Part shown: one piece after another, positions 1 through 6,988 of the stretch
Position numbering within the stretch: the first letter of the stretch is position 1
Layout: each line of letters begins with the position of its first letter
NCBI GenBank assembly: GCA_946644025.1
Contig: CAMPCG010000129.1
Coordinates: 1 to 7,889 of the forward strand
DNA: 7,889 nucleotides
Source: an uncultured Prevotellaceae bacterium
GTDB lineage: Bacteria; Bacteroidota; Bacteroidia; Bacteroidales; Bacteroidaceae
Direction of reading: 5' to 3'
Made by a program: the position numbers and the translations under genes
The notes under the pieces: generated by a model
Seen by the model: the letters and a program-made list of their open reading frames with translations, nothing else
Databases searched by the model: none
Told to the model about the DNA's origin: nothing

Positions 1-478
1 CGTAGGTCAGGGCCTCGAGTCCGTAGTTCTTGCGGGCCTTCTTAAACAGCGTCGGCATGGCCAGCCGACGGCCCGTGCGCTGTCCGTCGAGGTGGTACTC
101 GAAGACCTCGTTGTCGGCCTCGCCGCTGATGAAGACGGTCTCGGTGGACGGGCAGTAGCAGATGCCCTCCATGTCGCGGTTGGGCAGGCCGCTGCTGCGG
201 TAGCCCTCGTTCTCCACCTCAGCGATGCGCCCTTTCACGCTGTCGATGACGATGCGGAAGACGTAGAACCCGTCCTCGGCTGCCTTGTCGTCGACCACGG
301 CGTAGCGGTCATTGCCTATCGGGCAGATGCCGCTGTAGTTGCCGGCTGGCAGCTCGTGATGGAAACGCTGGCGCACCACGGAGGACTGTGGCCAGGCGAA
401 AAAGGGAAAAGTGGCCAAAAGGAGCAGCCAACGGCCTAAATGAGCAGTGAGAAATGGGAAATGAGAAGTTTTCGGCAA
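1..478 (-). CDS. Secreted phytase-like (esterase-like activity of phytase, PF13449-type) protein, N-terminal part
   Basis: The minus strand has an open frame of 159 codons from a proposed TTG start at 478 to the left window edge, so the C-terminal part is missing. A hydrophobic segment (about residues 17-30, WLLLLATFPFFAWP) preceded by arginine looks like a signal peptide, implying export. The body contains blocks seen in the phytase-like beta-propeller family: NRDMEGICY (about 100-108), ISGEADNEVFEYHLDGQ (about 117-133) and NYGLEALTY (about 151-159). Family members are extracytoplasmic and of poorly defined activity, possibly phosphoesterases; the substrate cannot be told. The start is uncertain. 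The frame has no ATG upstream of the hydrophobic segment and is closed by a TAA near 530, so TTG at 478 is the best non-ATG choice, and its first codons lie inside an AT-rich repeat. It is transcribed divergently from the downstream glycoside hydrolase. Family call is fairly good; start call is weak. Confidence 0.72.
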   Translation of the reverse strand, partial: MPKTSHFPFLTAHLGRWLLLLATFPFFAWPQSSVVRQRFHHELPAGNYSGICPIGNDRYAVVDDKAAEDGFYVFRIVIDSVKGRIAEVENEGYRSSGLPNRDMEGICYCPSTETVFISGEADNEVFEYHLDGQRTGRRLAMPTLFKKARKNYGLEALTY

Positions 479-511
479 GGTGATAAATTGTAAATTGGTA
501 GATTGTAAATA
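441..511. repeat. AT-rich degenerate short-period intergenic repeat
   Basis: Two runs of imperfect short units lie side by side. One is built from variants of gaaatggga/aatgagaag (about 450-470). The other is built from variants of aaattgtaaattg and agattgtaaat (about 484-511). They look like the low-complexity filler found between genes in Bacteroidales rather than a regulatory site. The run reaches into the proposed N-terminal codons of the minus-strand gene. The rest of the divergent gap (about 512-694) holds promoters on both strands and no gene that can be supported. Confidence 0.5.
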
Positions 512-558
512 TGTGTGTCTCGTCTCTTAAACTGCGATTCCATCGCAGCAATTCCGCA

Positions 559-590
559 CAAAGTTAGGCATTTGTGCCGACGTGTACAAA
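559..590 (-). promoter_or_regulatory. Bacteroidetes-type promoter for the minus-strand phytase-like gene
   Basis: Read on the minus strand, TTTG (587-590) is followed after 20 bases by TAACTTTG (559-566). This matches the Bacteroidetes primary sigma consensus of a -33 TTTG and a -7 TAnnTTTG at about the usual spacing. Transcription should start near 550-555, leaving a leader of about 75 bases before the proposed TTG start at 478. The sequence match is direct; activity is inferred. Confidence 0.6.
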
Positions 591-651
591 TTTTTATTCC
601 TTGCAAGTGTTTTTTTTAACAAAAGTAGACGGCGATTTGAAAAATAGTTTG

Positions 652-659
652 TATCTTTG
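652..659 (+). promoter_or_regulatory. -7 box (TATCTTTG) upstream of the GH3 gene
   Basis: TATCTTTG fits the Bacteroidetes -7 consensus TAnnTTTG and ends 35 bases before the ATG at 695, a normal leader length. No convincing TTTG is found 19-21 bases further upstream; the nearest TTTG (636-639) is too close. The -33 element therefore appears weak or degenerate. The short leader is AT-rich and lacks a Shine-Dalgarno sequence, as is common in this phylum. Confidence 0.5.
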
Positions 660-694
660 CCCAAAATTTGTAGTAAACCTTAATTTTAATAACA

Positions 695-2953
695 ATGAAA
701 AAACTATTTGTTTTGGCTTCGTTCGCCTTAGCAACGATGACCGCGGCCGCCCAGCAGGTGGCCAAGTATCTTGACCCGCAGGCTCCGCTTGAGGAGCGAG
801 TGAAAGACGCACTGAGCCGCATGACTGTACACGAGAAGATTCAGATGCTCCATGCGCAGAGCAAGTTTACCTCGGCCGGCGTGCCCAGGCTGGGCATACG
901 TCAGCTGAACATGGACGACGGACCTCACGGTGTTCGCGAGGAGCTGGAGTGGAACACCTGGAACCCCGCCCGCTGGACCAACGACTCCATCGTGGCCTTC
1001 CCTTCGCTCACCTGTCTGGCCGCAACGTGGAACCGCGACCTGGCCCGTAACTATGGCCACAGCGTCAGCGAGGAGTTCGCCTTCCGCGGAAAGGACATCA
1101 TGCTTGGCCCCGGCGTGAACATTGCCCGCACGCCGATGAACGGGCGTGCCTTCGAGTATATGGGCGAAGACCCCTTCCTGGCCAGCGAGATTGTAGTGCC
1201 CTACATACAGGGAGCACAGAACAACGGCGTGGCCTGCTGTCTGAAGCACTTCGTGCTGAACGACCAGGAGGTGGACCGCTTCAACGTGAACGTGAACGTC
1301 TCTGAGCGTGCCCTGCACGAAATCTACCTGGAGCCCTTCCGCCAGGCCGTGAAGCGGGCTCACGTGTGGACCATCATGGGCTCGTACAACCTGTGGAAAG
1401 GTGTCCACGCCACTCATAACGACGAGCTCATCAACGGCATACTGAAGCGCGGATGGAACTGGGACGGTGCGGTCATCAGCGACTGGGGCGGCACTACCAA
1501 TACGCAGCAGGCCGTATACGGAGGTCTGGACATCGAGATGGGAACCTATACCGACGGCAAGGTGAAGGAGTCGGAGTTCGGCTACAACGACTACTACCTG
1601 GCCGACAAGTTCGAACAGCTCGTTAAGGAGGGCAAGGTGCCCATGTCCGTGCTCGACGACAAGGCAGCCCGCGTGCTGCGCACCATCTTCCGCTCGGCCA
1701 TGAACCCGAAGAAGGTCATAGGCAAACAGTGCTCGGAAGACCACTACGACGTCTGCCGCCAGATAGGCGAGGAGGGCATCGTGCTGCTTACCAACGGTGG
1801 CGTGCTCCCGCTCGACCTCTCTAAATACAATAATATATTAGTGGTGGGCGAGAACGCTACGCGGTCGCTTACGCAGGGCGGAGGCTCCAGCGAGCTGAAG
1901 ACCCTGCGCGACATCTCGCCCCTGCAGGCACTGCAGCAAGTGGTGAAAGGCAAGGTAGAGTTTGCCCAGGGCTATGCCTCCGGACGGGCCATCTACGACC
2001 ATGTGGACAAGGTGGACCCGGCGCTGAACGAGCGTCTGAAGGCCGAGGCACTTGAAAAGGCCAAGAAGGCCGACCTCATCGTCTACATCGGCGGAATGAA
2101 CAAGAACCACCACCAGGACTGCGAGAACGGAGACCGCGAGAGCTACGACCTTTCTTTCGGACAGAACGAGCTCATCGACGCCCTCGTCAGCAGTAAACCC
2201 GCCCCTTGCAAGCTGGTCGTCGTCACCTTTGGCGGCAATCCCTTCGCCACACCCTGGCTGCAGAAGGTCGATGCCTTCGTCCACTGCTGGTACCTGGGCA
2301 GCGAGGCTGGCACCGCCCTCGCCAACGTGCTCACCGGAAAGGTCAACCCCAGCGGCAAGCTGCCCGTGACCTTCGCCAAGAGCTATAACGACTATCCCTT
2401 CGCCAGCTTCGGAGAGAGGGCCTATCCCGGACTGACCGGCATAGCAGCTCCCGCCAACAGCGCAGGAGAGGTGCCCAACCGTCAGGTGTATTACGACGAG
2501 GACATCTTCGTGGGCTACCGTGGCTTCGACAAGCTGGGCCGACAGGCTAACTTCCCCTTCGGATTCGGACTGAGCTACACCACGTTCCAATACGCAAAGC
2601 CCACCATCGAGAAAACGGCCGACGGCAGCTGGAAGGTGACCGTCAGCGTGACCAACACCGGTAGCCGTGAGGGCAAGGAGACGGTGCAGCTCTACGTGGG
2701 ACAGCAGCGCTATGCCAAGGTGACAAAGAAGCTGAATTACCAGACCGAGCGTCCCGTGAAGGAGCTGAAGGACTTTGCCAAGCTGAGCCTGAAGCCCGGA
2801 GAGACCAAGACCGCAACGTTTACCATCAATGCTGCCAAACTGGCCATCTGGGACGAGGCCACCCACCAGTGGACCACGCCCTCAGGCAAGTACAGGGCCT
2901 ACATCGGCGCCTCTTCGGCCGACATCAAGGGAACGGCAGATTTCAGCCTGTAA
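695..2953 (+). CDS. Secreted family 3 glycoside hydrolase (beta-glucosidase type)
   Basis: This complete 752-residue protein probably releases terminal beta-linked sugars from oligosaccharides in the periplasm. Residues 1-20 (MKKLFVLASFALATMTAAAQ) form a signal peptide with a likely cleavage site after the Ala run; there is no lipobox Cys. The N-terminal GH3 barrel follows, with DDGPHGVR (74-81), the KH pair in CLKHFVLNDQE (K184/H185) and the nucleophile motif VISDWGG with Asp263. The C-terminal alpha/beta domain (about 360-565) carries ENGDR (477-481); Glu477 is a candidate acid/base but not certain. NPSGKLPVTF (551-560) and FPFGFGLSYTTF (620-631) are typical GH3 landmarks. A fibronectin III-like domain (about 645-740, with GKETVQLYVG) closes the protein. 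The ATG at 695 is chosen because it begins the signal peptide. Length and domain order are standard for beta-glucosidases of this subgroup. Beta-xylosidase or another specificity cannot be excluded. The gene has no obvious functional link with the hut genes that follow. Confidence 0.92.
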   Translation: MKKLFVLASFALATMTAAAQQVAKYLDPQAPLEERVKDALSRMTVHEKIQMLHAQSKFTSAGVPRLGIRQLNMDDGPHGVREELEWNTWNPARWTNDSIVAFPSLTCLAATWNRDLARNYGHSVSEEFAFRGKDIMLGPGVNIARTPMNGRAFEYMGEDPFLASEIVVPYIQGAQNNGVACCLKHFVLNDQEVDRFNVNVNVSERALHEIYLEPFRQAVKRAHVWTIMGSYNLWKGVHATHNDELINGILKRGWNWDGAVISDWGGTTNTQQAVYGGLDIEMGTYTDGKVKESEFGYNDYYLADKFEQLVKEGKVPMSVLDDKAARVLRTIFRSAMNPKKVIGKQCSEDHYDVCRQIGEEGIVLLTNGGVLPLDLSKYNNILVVGENATRSLTQGGGSSELKTLRDISPLQALQQVVKGKVEFAQGYASGRAIYDHVDKVDPALNERLKAEALEKAKKADLIVYIGGMNKNHHQDCENGDRESYDLSFGQNELIDALVSSKPAPCKLVVVTFGGNPFATPWLQKVDAFVHCWYLGSEAGTALANVLTGKVNPSGKLPVTFAKSYNDYPFASFGERAYPGLTGIAAPANSAGEVPNRQVYYDEDIFVGYRGFDKLGRQANFPFGFGLSYTTFQYAKPTIEKTADGSWKVTVSVTNTGSREGKETVQLYVGQQRYAKVTKKLNYQTERPVKELKDFAKLSLKPGETKTATFTINAAKLAIWDEATHQWTTPSGKYRAYIGASSADIKGTADFSL

Positions 2954-2957
2954 GTAA

Positions 2958-3087
2958 GAGGCCCCTGAGGCCCCCCCTTCGGCCCCCGAGGGGAAGGCCC
3001 CCCCTTCGGCCCCCGAGGGGGCTACTATAGACTCTCCCCACAAAACTATAGTGCCCCCCTCGGGGGACGAAAGGGGGGGCTTTAGGG
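2958..3087. repeat. GC-rich palindromic repeat element, copy A (intergenic)
   Basis: An imperfect palindrome fills most of the 163-base gap between the GH3 gene and ftcD. The left arm (about 2994-3030) ends in ACTATAG. A 15-base loop (3031-3045) follows, and the right arm (3046 to about 3083) begins CTATAGT. The arms pair over about 37 bases with a few mismatches, and each contains a small inner palindrome of the CCCCCGAGGGGG type. The outer half of the left arm is duplicated in tandem with a 27-base period (units beginning at 2969 and 2996). The left edge carries GAGGCCCCTGAGG, whose complement appears as AGGGGCCTC units at the right edge of copy B. Bases 2969-3086 match 6100-6216 with about six substitutions and one single-base length change (G7 versus G6). 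As RNA it would fold into a strong hairpin and could act as a terminator or mRNA 3' stabiliser; that role is inferred. Confidence 0.85.
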
Positions 3088-3116
3088 GTTTCTATTCAAT
3101 TTAAATATCCTTTTCT

Positions 3117-4832
3117 ATGATAGCTAAAGACCAAATTGTGGAGTGCGTGCCCAACTTCAGTGAAGGGCGCGACATGAATGTTATTAAACAGATTACCAAC
3201 GCGATAGAGTCCGTAGAAGGCGTCAGCCTGCTCAACGTTGACCCCGGCGAGGCCACTAACCGCACAGTAGTGACGTTTGTGGGCTCGCCGGAGTCTGTGG
3301 TGGAGGCTGCCTTCCGGGCCACGAAGAAGGCCGGAGAGGTCATCGACATGCGCCGTCACCACGGAGCCCATCCACGCATGGGGGCCACCGACGTGCTGCC
3401 CCTCATCCCCGTCAGCGGTATCACCCTCGAGGAGTGTGCCGAGCTGGCACGCACGCTGGCCAAGCGCATTGCCGACGAGGCAGCGATTCCCTGCTACTGC
3501 TACGAGGCATCGGCCTTCCGTCCCGAACGGAAGAACCTGGCCGTCTGCCGTGCTGGAGAGTACGAGGCACTGCCCGACAAGCTTGCCGACCCCGACCGTC
3601 GCCCCGACTTCGGCGCAAGACCATTCGACGAGGGCGTGGCACGCACAGGCTGCACCGTCGTCGGAGCGCGTGACTTCCTCATCGCCGTCAACTTCAACCT
3701 CAACACCACCAGCACCCGCCGCGCCAACGCCATCGCCTTCGACGTCCGCGAGAAAGGCCGACCCAAGCGCGAAGGCAACCCCATCACCGGCCCTGTAGTG
3801 CACGATAAGGACGGCAAGCCCGTCATGATTCCCGGCACACTGAAGTGTACCAAGGCCATAGGCTGGTACATCGACGAGTATGGCATTGCCCAGGTGTCGA
3901 TGAACATGACCAACCTGAAGGTGACGCCCCTTCACGTGGCCTTCGACGAGGTGTGCCGCTGTGCCGCCGCCCGTGGCATCCGCGTCACCGGTACCGAGAT
4001 TGTGGGCCTCGTCCCCAAGCAGACGCTCATCGACGCCGGGCGCTATTTCCTGGAGAAGCAACACCGCTCTACCGGCATACCCGAGGACGACATCATCAAG
4101 ATTGCCGTCAAGTCGATGGGACTGGACGACCTCAAGCCCTTCAACCCCCGCGAGAAGGTCATCGAGTACTTGATGGAAGATAGCGAGCCGGACGATGGAC
4201 CCCAGCTGACCGCCCTCTCAGTGAAGGCTTTCGCCGAAGAGACGTCGAGAGAGAGTCCTGCCCCCGGCGGCGGCACGGTGGCAGCCTATATGGGTGCCCT
4301 CGGTGCCGCCCTCGGCACGATGGTGGCCAACCTTTCGGCCCACAAGGCGGGATGGGACGACCGCTGGCAGGAGTTCTCGCGCTGGGCCGACCACGGTCAG
4401 GCGTTCAGATGCCTGTTGCTCAGTCTTGTCGAGGCCGACACCATGGCTTTCAACGACGTGATGGCAGCCATGCAGATGCCGAAGAAGACCGAGGCCGAGC
4501 GCGCAGCCCGACAGGAGGCCATCGAGGCCGCCACGTTTCAGGCCGCCAATGTTCCCTTGCTGACCATGGACACCGCCATGCAGGTGTTCCCGCTATGCAA
4601 GGCCATGGCCGAGGAGGGCAATCCCGCCAGCGTCAGCGATGCCGGCGTCGGAGCCTTGGCCGCCCGTGCCGCCGTGCTCGGGGCGGGGCTGAACGTGAAA
4701 ATCAATGCCGCCCAGCTTGCCGACCGCGACACGGCCCAGAAACTTGTCGACGAGGCCGACGCCTTCATTGCTCAGGCCATCGAGGCCGAGAAGGAAATCA
4801 TGGAAATAGTTGAGAATAAAATAAAAGCGTAG
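3117..4832 (+). CDS. ftcD: Bifunctional glutamate formimidoyltransferase / formiminotetrahydrofolate cyclodeaminase
   Basis: This cytosolic enzyme catalyses the last steps of histidine degradation by the folate route. The N-terminal half moves the formimino group of N-formimino-glutamate to tetrahydrofolate, releasing glutamate. The C-terminal half converts formimino-THF to 5,10-methenyl-THF and ammonia. VECVPNFSEGRD (8-19) is the formiminotransferase N-terminal signature, and HHGAHPRMGATDV (81-93) holds the histidine that aligns with catalytic His82 of the mammalian enzyme (probably His81 here). The transferase spans about 1-330. A linker leads to the cyclodeaminase domain (about 365-571), with SPAPGGGTVAAYMGALGAA (380-398) and ADTMAFNDVMAAM (440-452), whose Asp441 sits where the catalytic Asp is expected. 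At 571 residues it is close to the 541 of human FTCD; many bacteria keep the two activities as separate proteins. The start is ATG at 3117 with an AT-rich, SD-free leader. No TAnnTTTG box is seen upstream. The stop is two bases before hutU, so the two are surely co-transcribed. Confidence 0.93.
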   Translation: MIAKDQIVECVPNFSEGRDMNVIKQITNAIESVEGVSLLNVDPGEATNRTVVTFVGSPESVVEAAFRATKKAGEVIDMRRHHGAHPRMGATDVLPLIPVSGITLEECAELARTLAKRIADEAAIPCYCYEASAFRPERKNLAVCRAGEYEALPDKLADPDRRPDFGARPFDEGVARTGCTVVGARDFLIAVNFNLNTTSTRRANAIAFDVREKGRPKREGNPITGPVVHDKDGKPVMIPGTLKCTKAIGWYIDEYGIAQVSMNMTNLKVTPLHVAFDEVCRCAAARGIRVTGTEIVGLVPKQTLIDAGRYFLEKQHRSTGIPEDDIIKIAVKSMGLDDLKPFNPREKVIEYLMEDSEPDDGPQLTALSVKAFAEETSRESPAPGGGTVAAYMGALGAALGTMVANLSAHKAGWDDRWQEFSRWADHGQAFRCLLLSLVEADTMAFNDVMAAMQMPKKTEAERAARQEAIEAATFQAANVPLLTMDTAMQVFPLCKAMAEEGNPASVSDAGVGALAARAAVLGAGLNVKINAAQLADRDTAQKLVDEADAFIAQAIEAEKEIMEIVENKIKA

Positions 4833-4834
4833 CC

Positions 4835-6985
4835 ATGACACAAGAAACATTCATCAGAGATATTCGTCAGGGCATACCTGACACCCTGCCCGAGGCGCAG
4901 GAATACGACCCCAACGTGAACCATGCCCCCAAGCGCAAGGACATCCTCACGCCCGAAGAGAAACGGCTGGCGCTGCGCAATGCCCTGCGCTATTTTCCCA
5001 AGCACCTTCACAGTCAGCTCGCCCCGGAGTTTGCCGAAGAGCTGAAGCAGTACGGCCGTATCTACATGTACCGTTACCGTCCTACGTATGAGATGTATGC
5101 CCGTCCCATCGACGATTATCCACATCGCTCCACGCAGGCGGCCGCCATCATGATGATGATACAGAACAACCTCGACCCTCGTGTGGCCCAGCACCCCCAC
5201 GAGCTGATTACATACGGCGGCAACGGTGCCGTGTTCCAGAACTGGGCGCAGTACCGGCTGGTGATGAAGTACCTCTCGGAGATGACCGACGAGCAGACGC
5301 TTGTCATGTATAGCGGCCATCCCCTCGGGCTGTTCCCCTCCCACCGGGATGCTCCCCGTGTGGTCGTCACCAACGGTATGGTCATCCCCAACTACTCCAA
5401 GCCCGACGACTGGGAGCGCGACAACGCACTCGGTGTCTCGCAGTACGGCCAGATGACTGCCGGCTCGTATATGTATATCGGTCCGCAGGGCATCGTCCAC
5501 GGCACCACCATCACCGTGCTCAATGCCGCCCGGCGGGTGGGTTGCTGTGATACAGCAACAAACCGGACACCGCTCTTCGTCACCGCCGGACTCGGGGGCA
5601 TGAGCGGTGCGCAACCCAAGGCCGCCAACATTGCCGGAGTGGTGAGCATCACCGCCGAGATTAACCCCAAGGCTGCTCAGAAGCGCTACGACCAAGGATG
5701 GGTGGACGAGCTGCACGACAATCTTGACGAGCTGATAGCCGCCGTGCGCAAGGCTGTTGACGAGGGGCGGGTGGTGTCGTTGGCCTACGTGGGCAACGTC
5801 GTAGACCTCTGGGAACGGCTGGCCGACGAGGATATCCGCGTCGACCTGGGCAGCGACCAGACGTCGCTCCACAATCCCTGGGCGGGCGGCTACTATCCCG
5901 TGGGCTACACCTTCGAGCAGTCGAAGTACATGATGGCCGAGGAGCCTGAACGGTTCAAGGCCGCCGTGCAGGCATCCCTTCGCCGGCAGGTGGCCGCCAT
6001 CAACCGGCTGGCCGACCGCGGCATGTACTTCTTCGACTACGGCAACGCCTTCCTCCTCGAGGCCAGTCGTGCCGGTGCAGATTTAGCCCCCAAGACTCCG
6101 GCCCCCCCTTCGGCCCCCGAGTGGAAGGCCCCCCCTTCGGCCCCCGAGGGGGCTACTATAGATTCTTCCCGCAAAACTATAGTGCCCCCCTCGGGGGGCG
6201 AAAGGGGGGCTTCAGGGGCCTCAGGGGCCTCAGGGACTTCCTTCCGCTACCCCTCCTACGTGCAGGACATCATGGGACCGATGTTCTTCGACTACGGCTT
6301 CGGCCCCTTCCGCTGGGTGTGCTCCAGCGGCGACCCCAAGGACTTGGCCGTTACCGACCGTCTGGCTGCCGAGGTGCTGGAAGACATGCTGAAGACTGCC
6401 CCCGACGACATCCACGGCCAGCTGGCCGACAACCTGCACTGGATTCGTGAGGCAGGCCGCAACCATCTCGTCGTTGGCTCACAGGCCCGCATCCTCTATG
6501 CCGACGCCGAGGGCCGCACCCGCATTGCCCTTGCCTTCAACGAGGCCATCCGCCGTGGCGAGATTTCCCGTCCGGTAGTCTTGGGCCGAGACCACCACGA
6601 CGTCTCCGGCACAGACTCGCCCTATCGTGAGACCTCAAACATCTACGACGGTTCGAACCGCTGCGCCGACATGGCCGTGCAGAACGTCATCGGCGACGCC
6701 TTCCGCGGCGCTACCTGGGTGTCGCTGCACAATGGCGGCGGAGTAGGGTGGGGCGAGGTCATCAACGGCGGCTTCGGCATGGTCATCGACGGCTCTGAAG
6801 ACTGCGACCGCCGCATACGTCAGATGCTCTTCTGGGATGTGAACAACGGCATTGCCCGCCGCTCCTGGGCCCGCAACAAAGGCTCCATGGACGCCATACG
6901 CCGCGAAATGGACCGCACCCCGCAGCTGCAGGTCACCATGCCAAACCTTGTGGACGACGACATCGTCAACGCCATCGCGTTCTGA
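4835..6985 (+). CDS. hutU: Urocanate hydratase (long UROC1-like type) with in-frame palindromic insertion
   Basis: The enzyme hydrates urocanate to 4-imidazolone-5-propionate in the cytosol using tightly bound NAD+. Recognisable blocks are ITYGGNGAVFQNWAQY (125-140), the glycine-rich NAD-contact motif TAGLGGMSGAQPKA (250-263), GSDQTSLHNPWAGGYYPVGY (339-358), FFDYGNAFLLEASRAGAD (399-416), FRYPSYVQDIMGP (470-482), FDYGFGPFRWVCSSGDP (485-501), RDHHDVSGTDSPYRETSN (585-602) and SLHNGGGVGWGEVINGGFG (630-648). It belongs to the long class (human UROC1 is 676 residues), not the roughly 557-residue Pseudomonas/Bacillus class. At 716 residues it is about 40 too long. The excess sits at about 417-469, between two conserved blocks, and is encoded by a copy of the palindromic element also found at 2958-3087. 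That stretch is rich in Pro, Ala, Gly and Ser, with a 9-residue tandem repeat (APPSAPEWK / APPSAPEGA) and a GAS triplet run, so it is probably a disordered loop. All catalytic-half motifs continue in frame after it, so the enzyme is likely functional. Confidence 0.94.
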   Translation: MTQETFIRDIRQGIPDTLPEAQEYDPNVNHAPKRKDILTPEEKRLALRNALRYFPKHLHSQLAPEFAEELKQYGRIYMYRYRPTYEMYARPIDDYPHRSTQAAAIMMMIQNNLDPRVAQHPHELITYGGNGAVFQNWAQYRLVMKYLSEMTDEQTLVMYSGHPLGLFPSHRDAPRVVVTNGMVIPNYSKPDDWERDNALGVSQYGQMTAGSYMYIGPQGIVHGTTITVLNAARRVGCCDTATNRTPLFVTAGLGGMSGAQPKAANIAGVVSITAEINPKAAQKRYDQGWVDELHDNLDELIAAVRKAVDEGRVVSLAYVGNVVDLWERLADEDIRVDLGSDQTSLHNPWAGGYYPVGYTFEQSKYMMAEEPERFKAAVQASLRRQVAAINRLADRGMYFFDYGNAFLLEASRAGADLAPKTPAPPSAPEWKAPPSAPEGATIDSSRKTIVPPSGGERGASGASGASGTSFRYPSYVQDIMGPMFFDYGFGPFRWVCSSGDPKDLAVTDRLAAEVLEDMLKTAPDDIHGQLADNLHWIREAGRNHLVVGSQARILYADAEGRTRIALAFNEAIRRGEISRPVVLGRDHHDVSGTDSPYRETSNIYDGSNRCADMAVQNVIGDAFRGATWVSLHNGGGVGWGEVINGGFGMVIDGSEDCDRRIRQMLFWDVNNGIARRSWARNKGSMDAIRREMDRTPQLQVTMPNLVDDDIVNAIAF
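6091..6239. repeat. GC-rich palindromic repeat element, copy B, inside hutU coding sequence
   Basis: The core (6100-6216) is about 94% identical to the intergenic copy at 2969-3086 and lies in the same orientation. It has the same parts: two tandem 27-base half-arm units (from 6100 and 6127), a left arm ending ACTATAG (6155-6161), a 15-base loop and a right arm starting CTATAGT (6177-6183). The right edge continues into three 9-base units (caggggcct, 6213-6239, the last one divergent) that encode Gly-Ala-Ser repeats. The outer limits are uncertain, because the uninserted ancestral sequence is not in the window and no clear target-site duplication could be identified. The element keeps the hutU frame open and encodes about residues 420-468. 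Confidence 0.85.
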
Positions 6986-6988
6986 ATT

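Noticed and set aside
436..543. 36-codon minus-strand ATG ORF just after the promoter, possibly a leader peptide
   Set aside because: It is made almost entirely of the low-complexity repeat, and nothing supports its translation. It is noted only in connection with the unclear start of the phytase-like gene.
728..2866. Long minus-strand open frames opposite the GH3 gene (338 and 342 codons)
   Set aside because: They lie opposite a gene with complete GH3 motifs. They are the usual antisense frames of GC-rich coding DNA and show no recognisable domains.
2969..3020. Possible CRISPR-like or tandem array from the repeated GC-rich 27-base units
   Set aside because: There are only two adjacent units with no spacers, and they form part of a palindrome that is repeated elsewhere in the window.
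3117..4832. Fusion of formiminotransferase and cyclodeaminase as a novel gene fusion
   Set aside because: The same fusion is known in the mammalian enzyme and in some bacteria, so it is not new in itself.
3096..5872. Long minus-strand open frames opposite ftcD and hutU (322 and 366 codons)
   Set aside because: They are shadows of well-supported plus-strand enzymes. Their composition is that of complemented coding sequence, and no family motifs are visible.
6061..6250. hutU as a pseudogene disrupted by the repeat
   Set aside because: The frame stays open through the insertion, and all conserved motifs after it are intact to a normal C-terminus.
6482..6530. Apparent loss of the catalytic-region Cys of Pseudomonas urocanase (ARICW is ARILY here)
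   Set aside because: The long UROC1-like class naturally lacks this Cys at the aligned position, so it is a class difference and not a defect.
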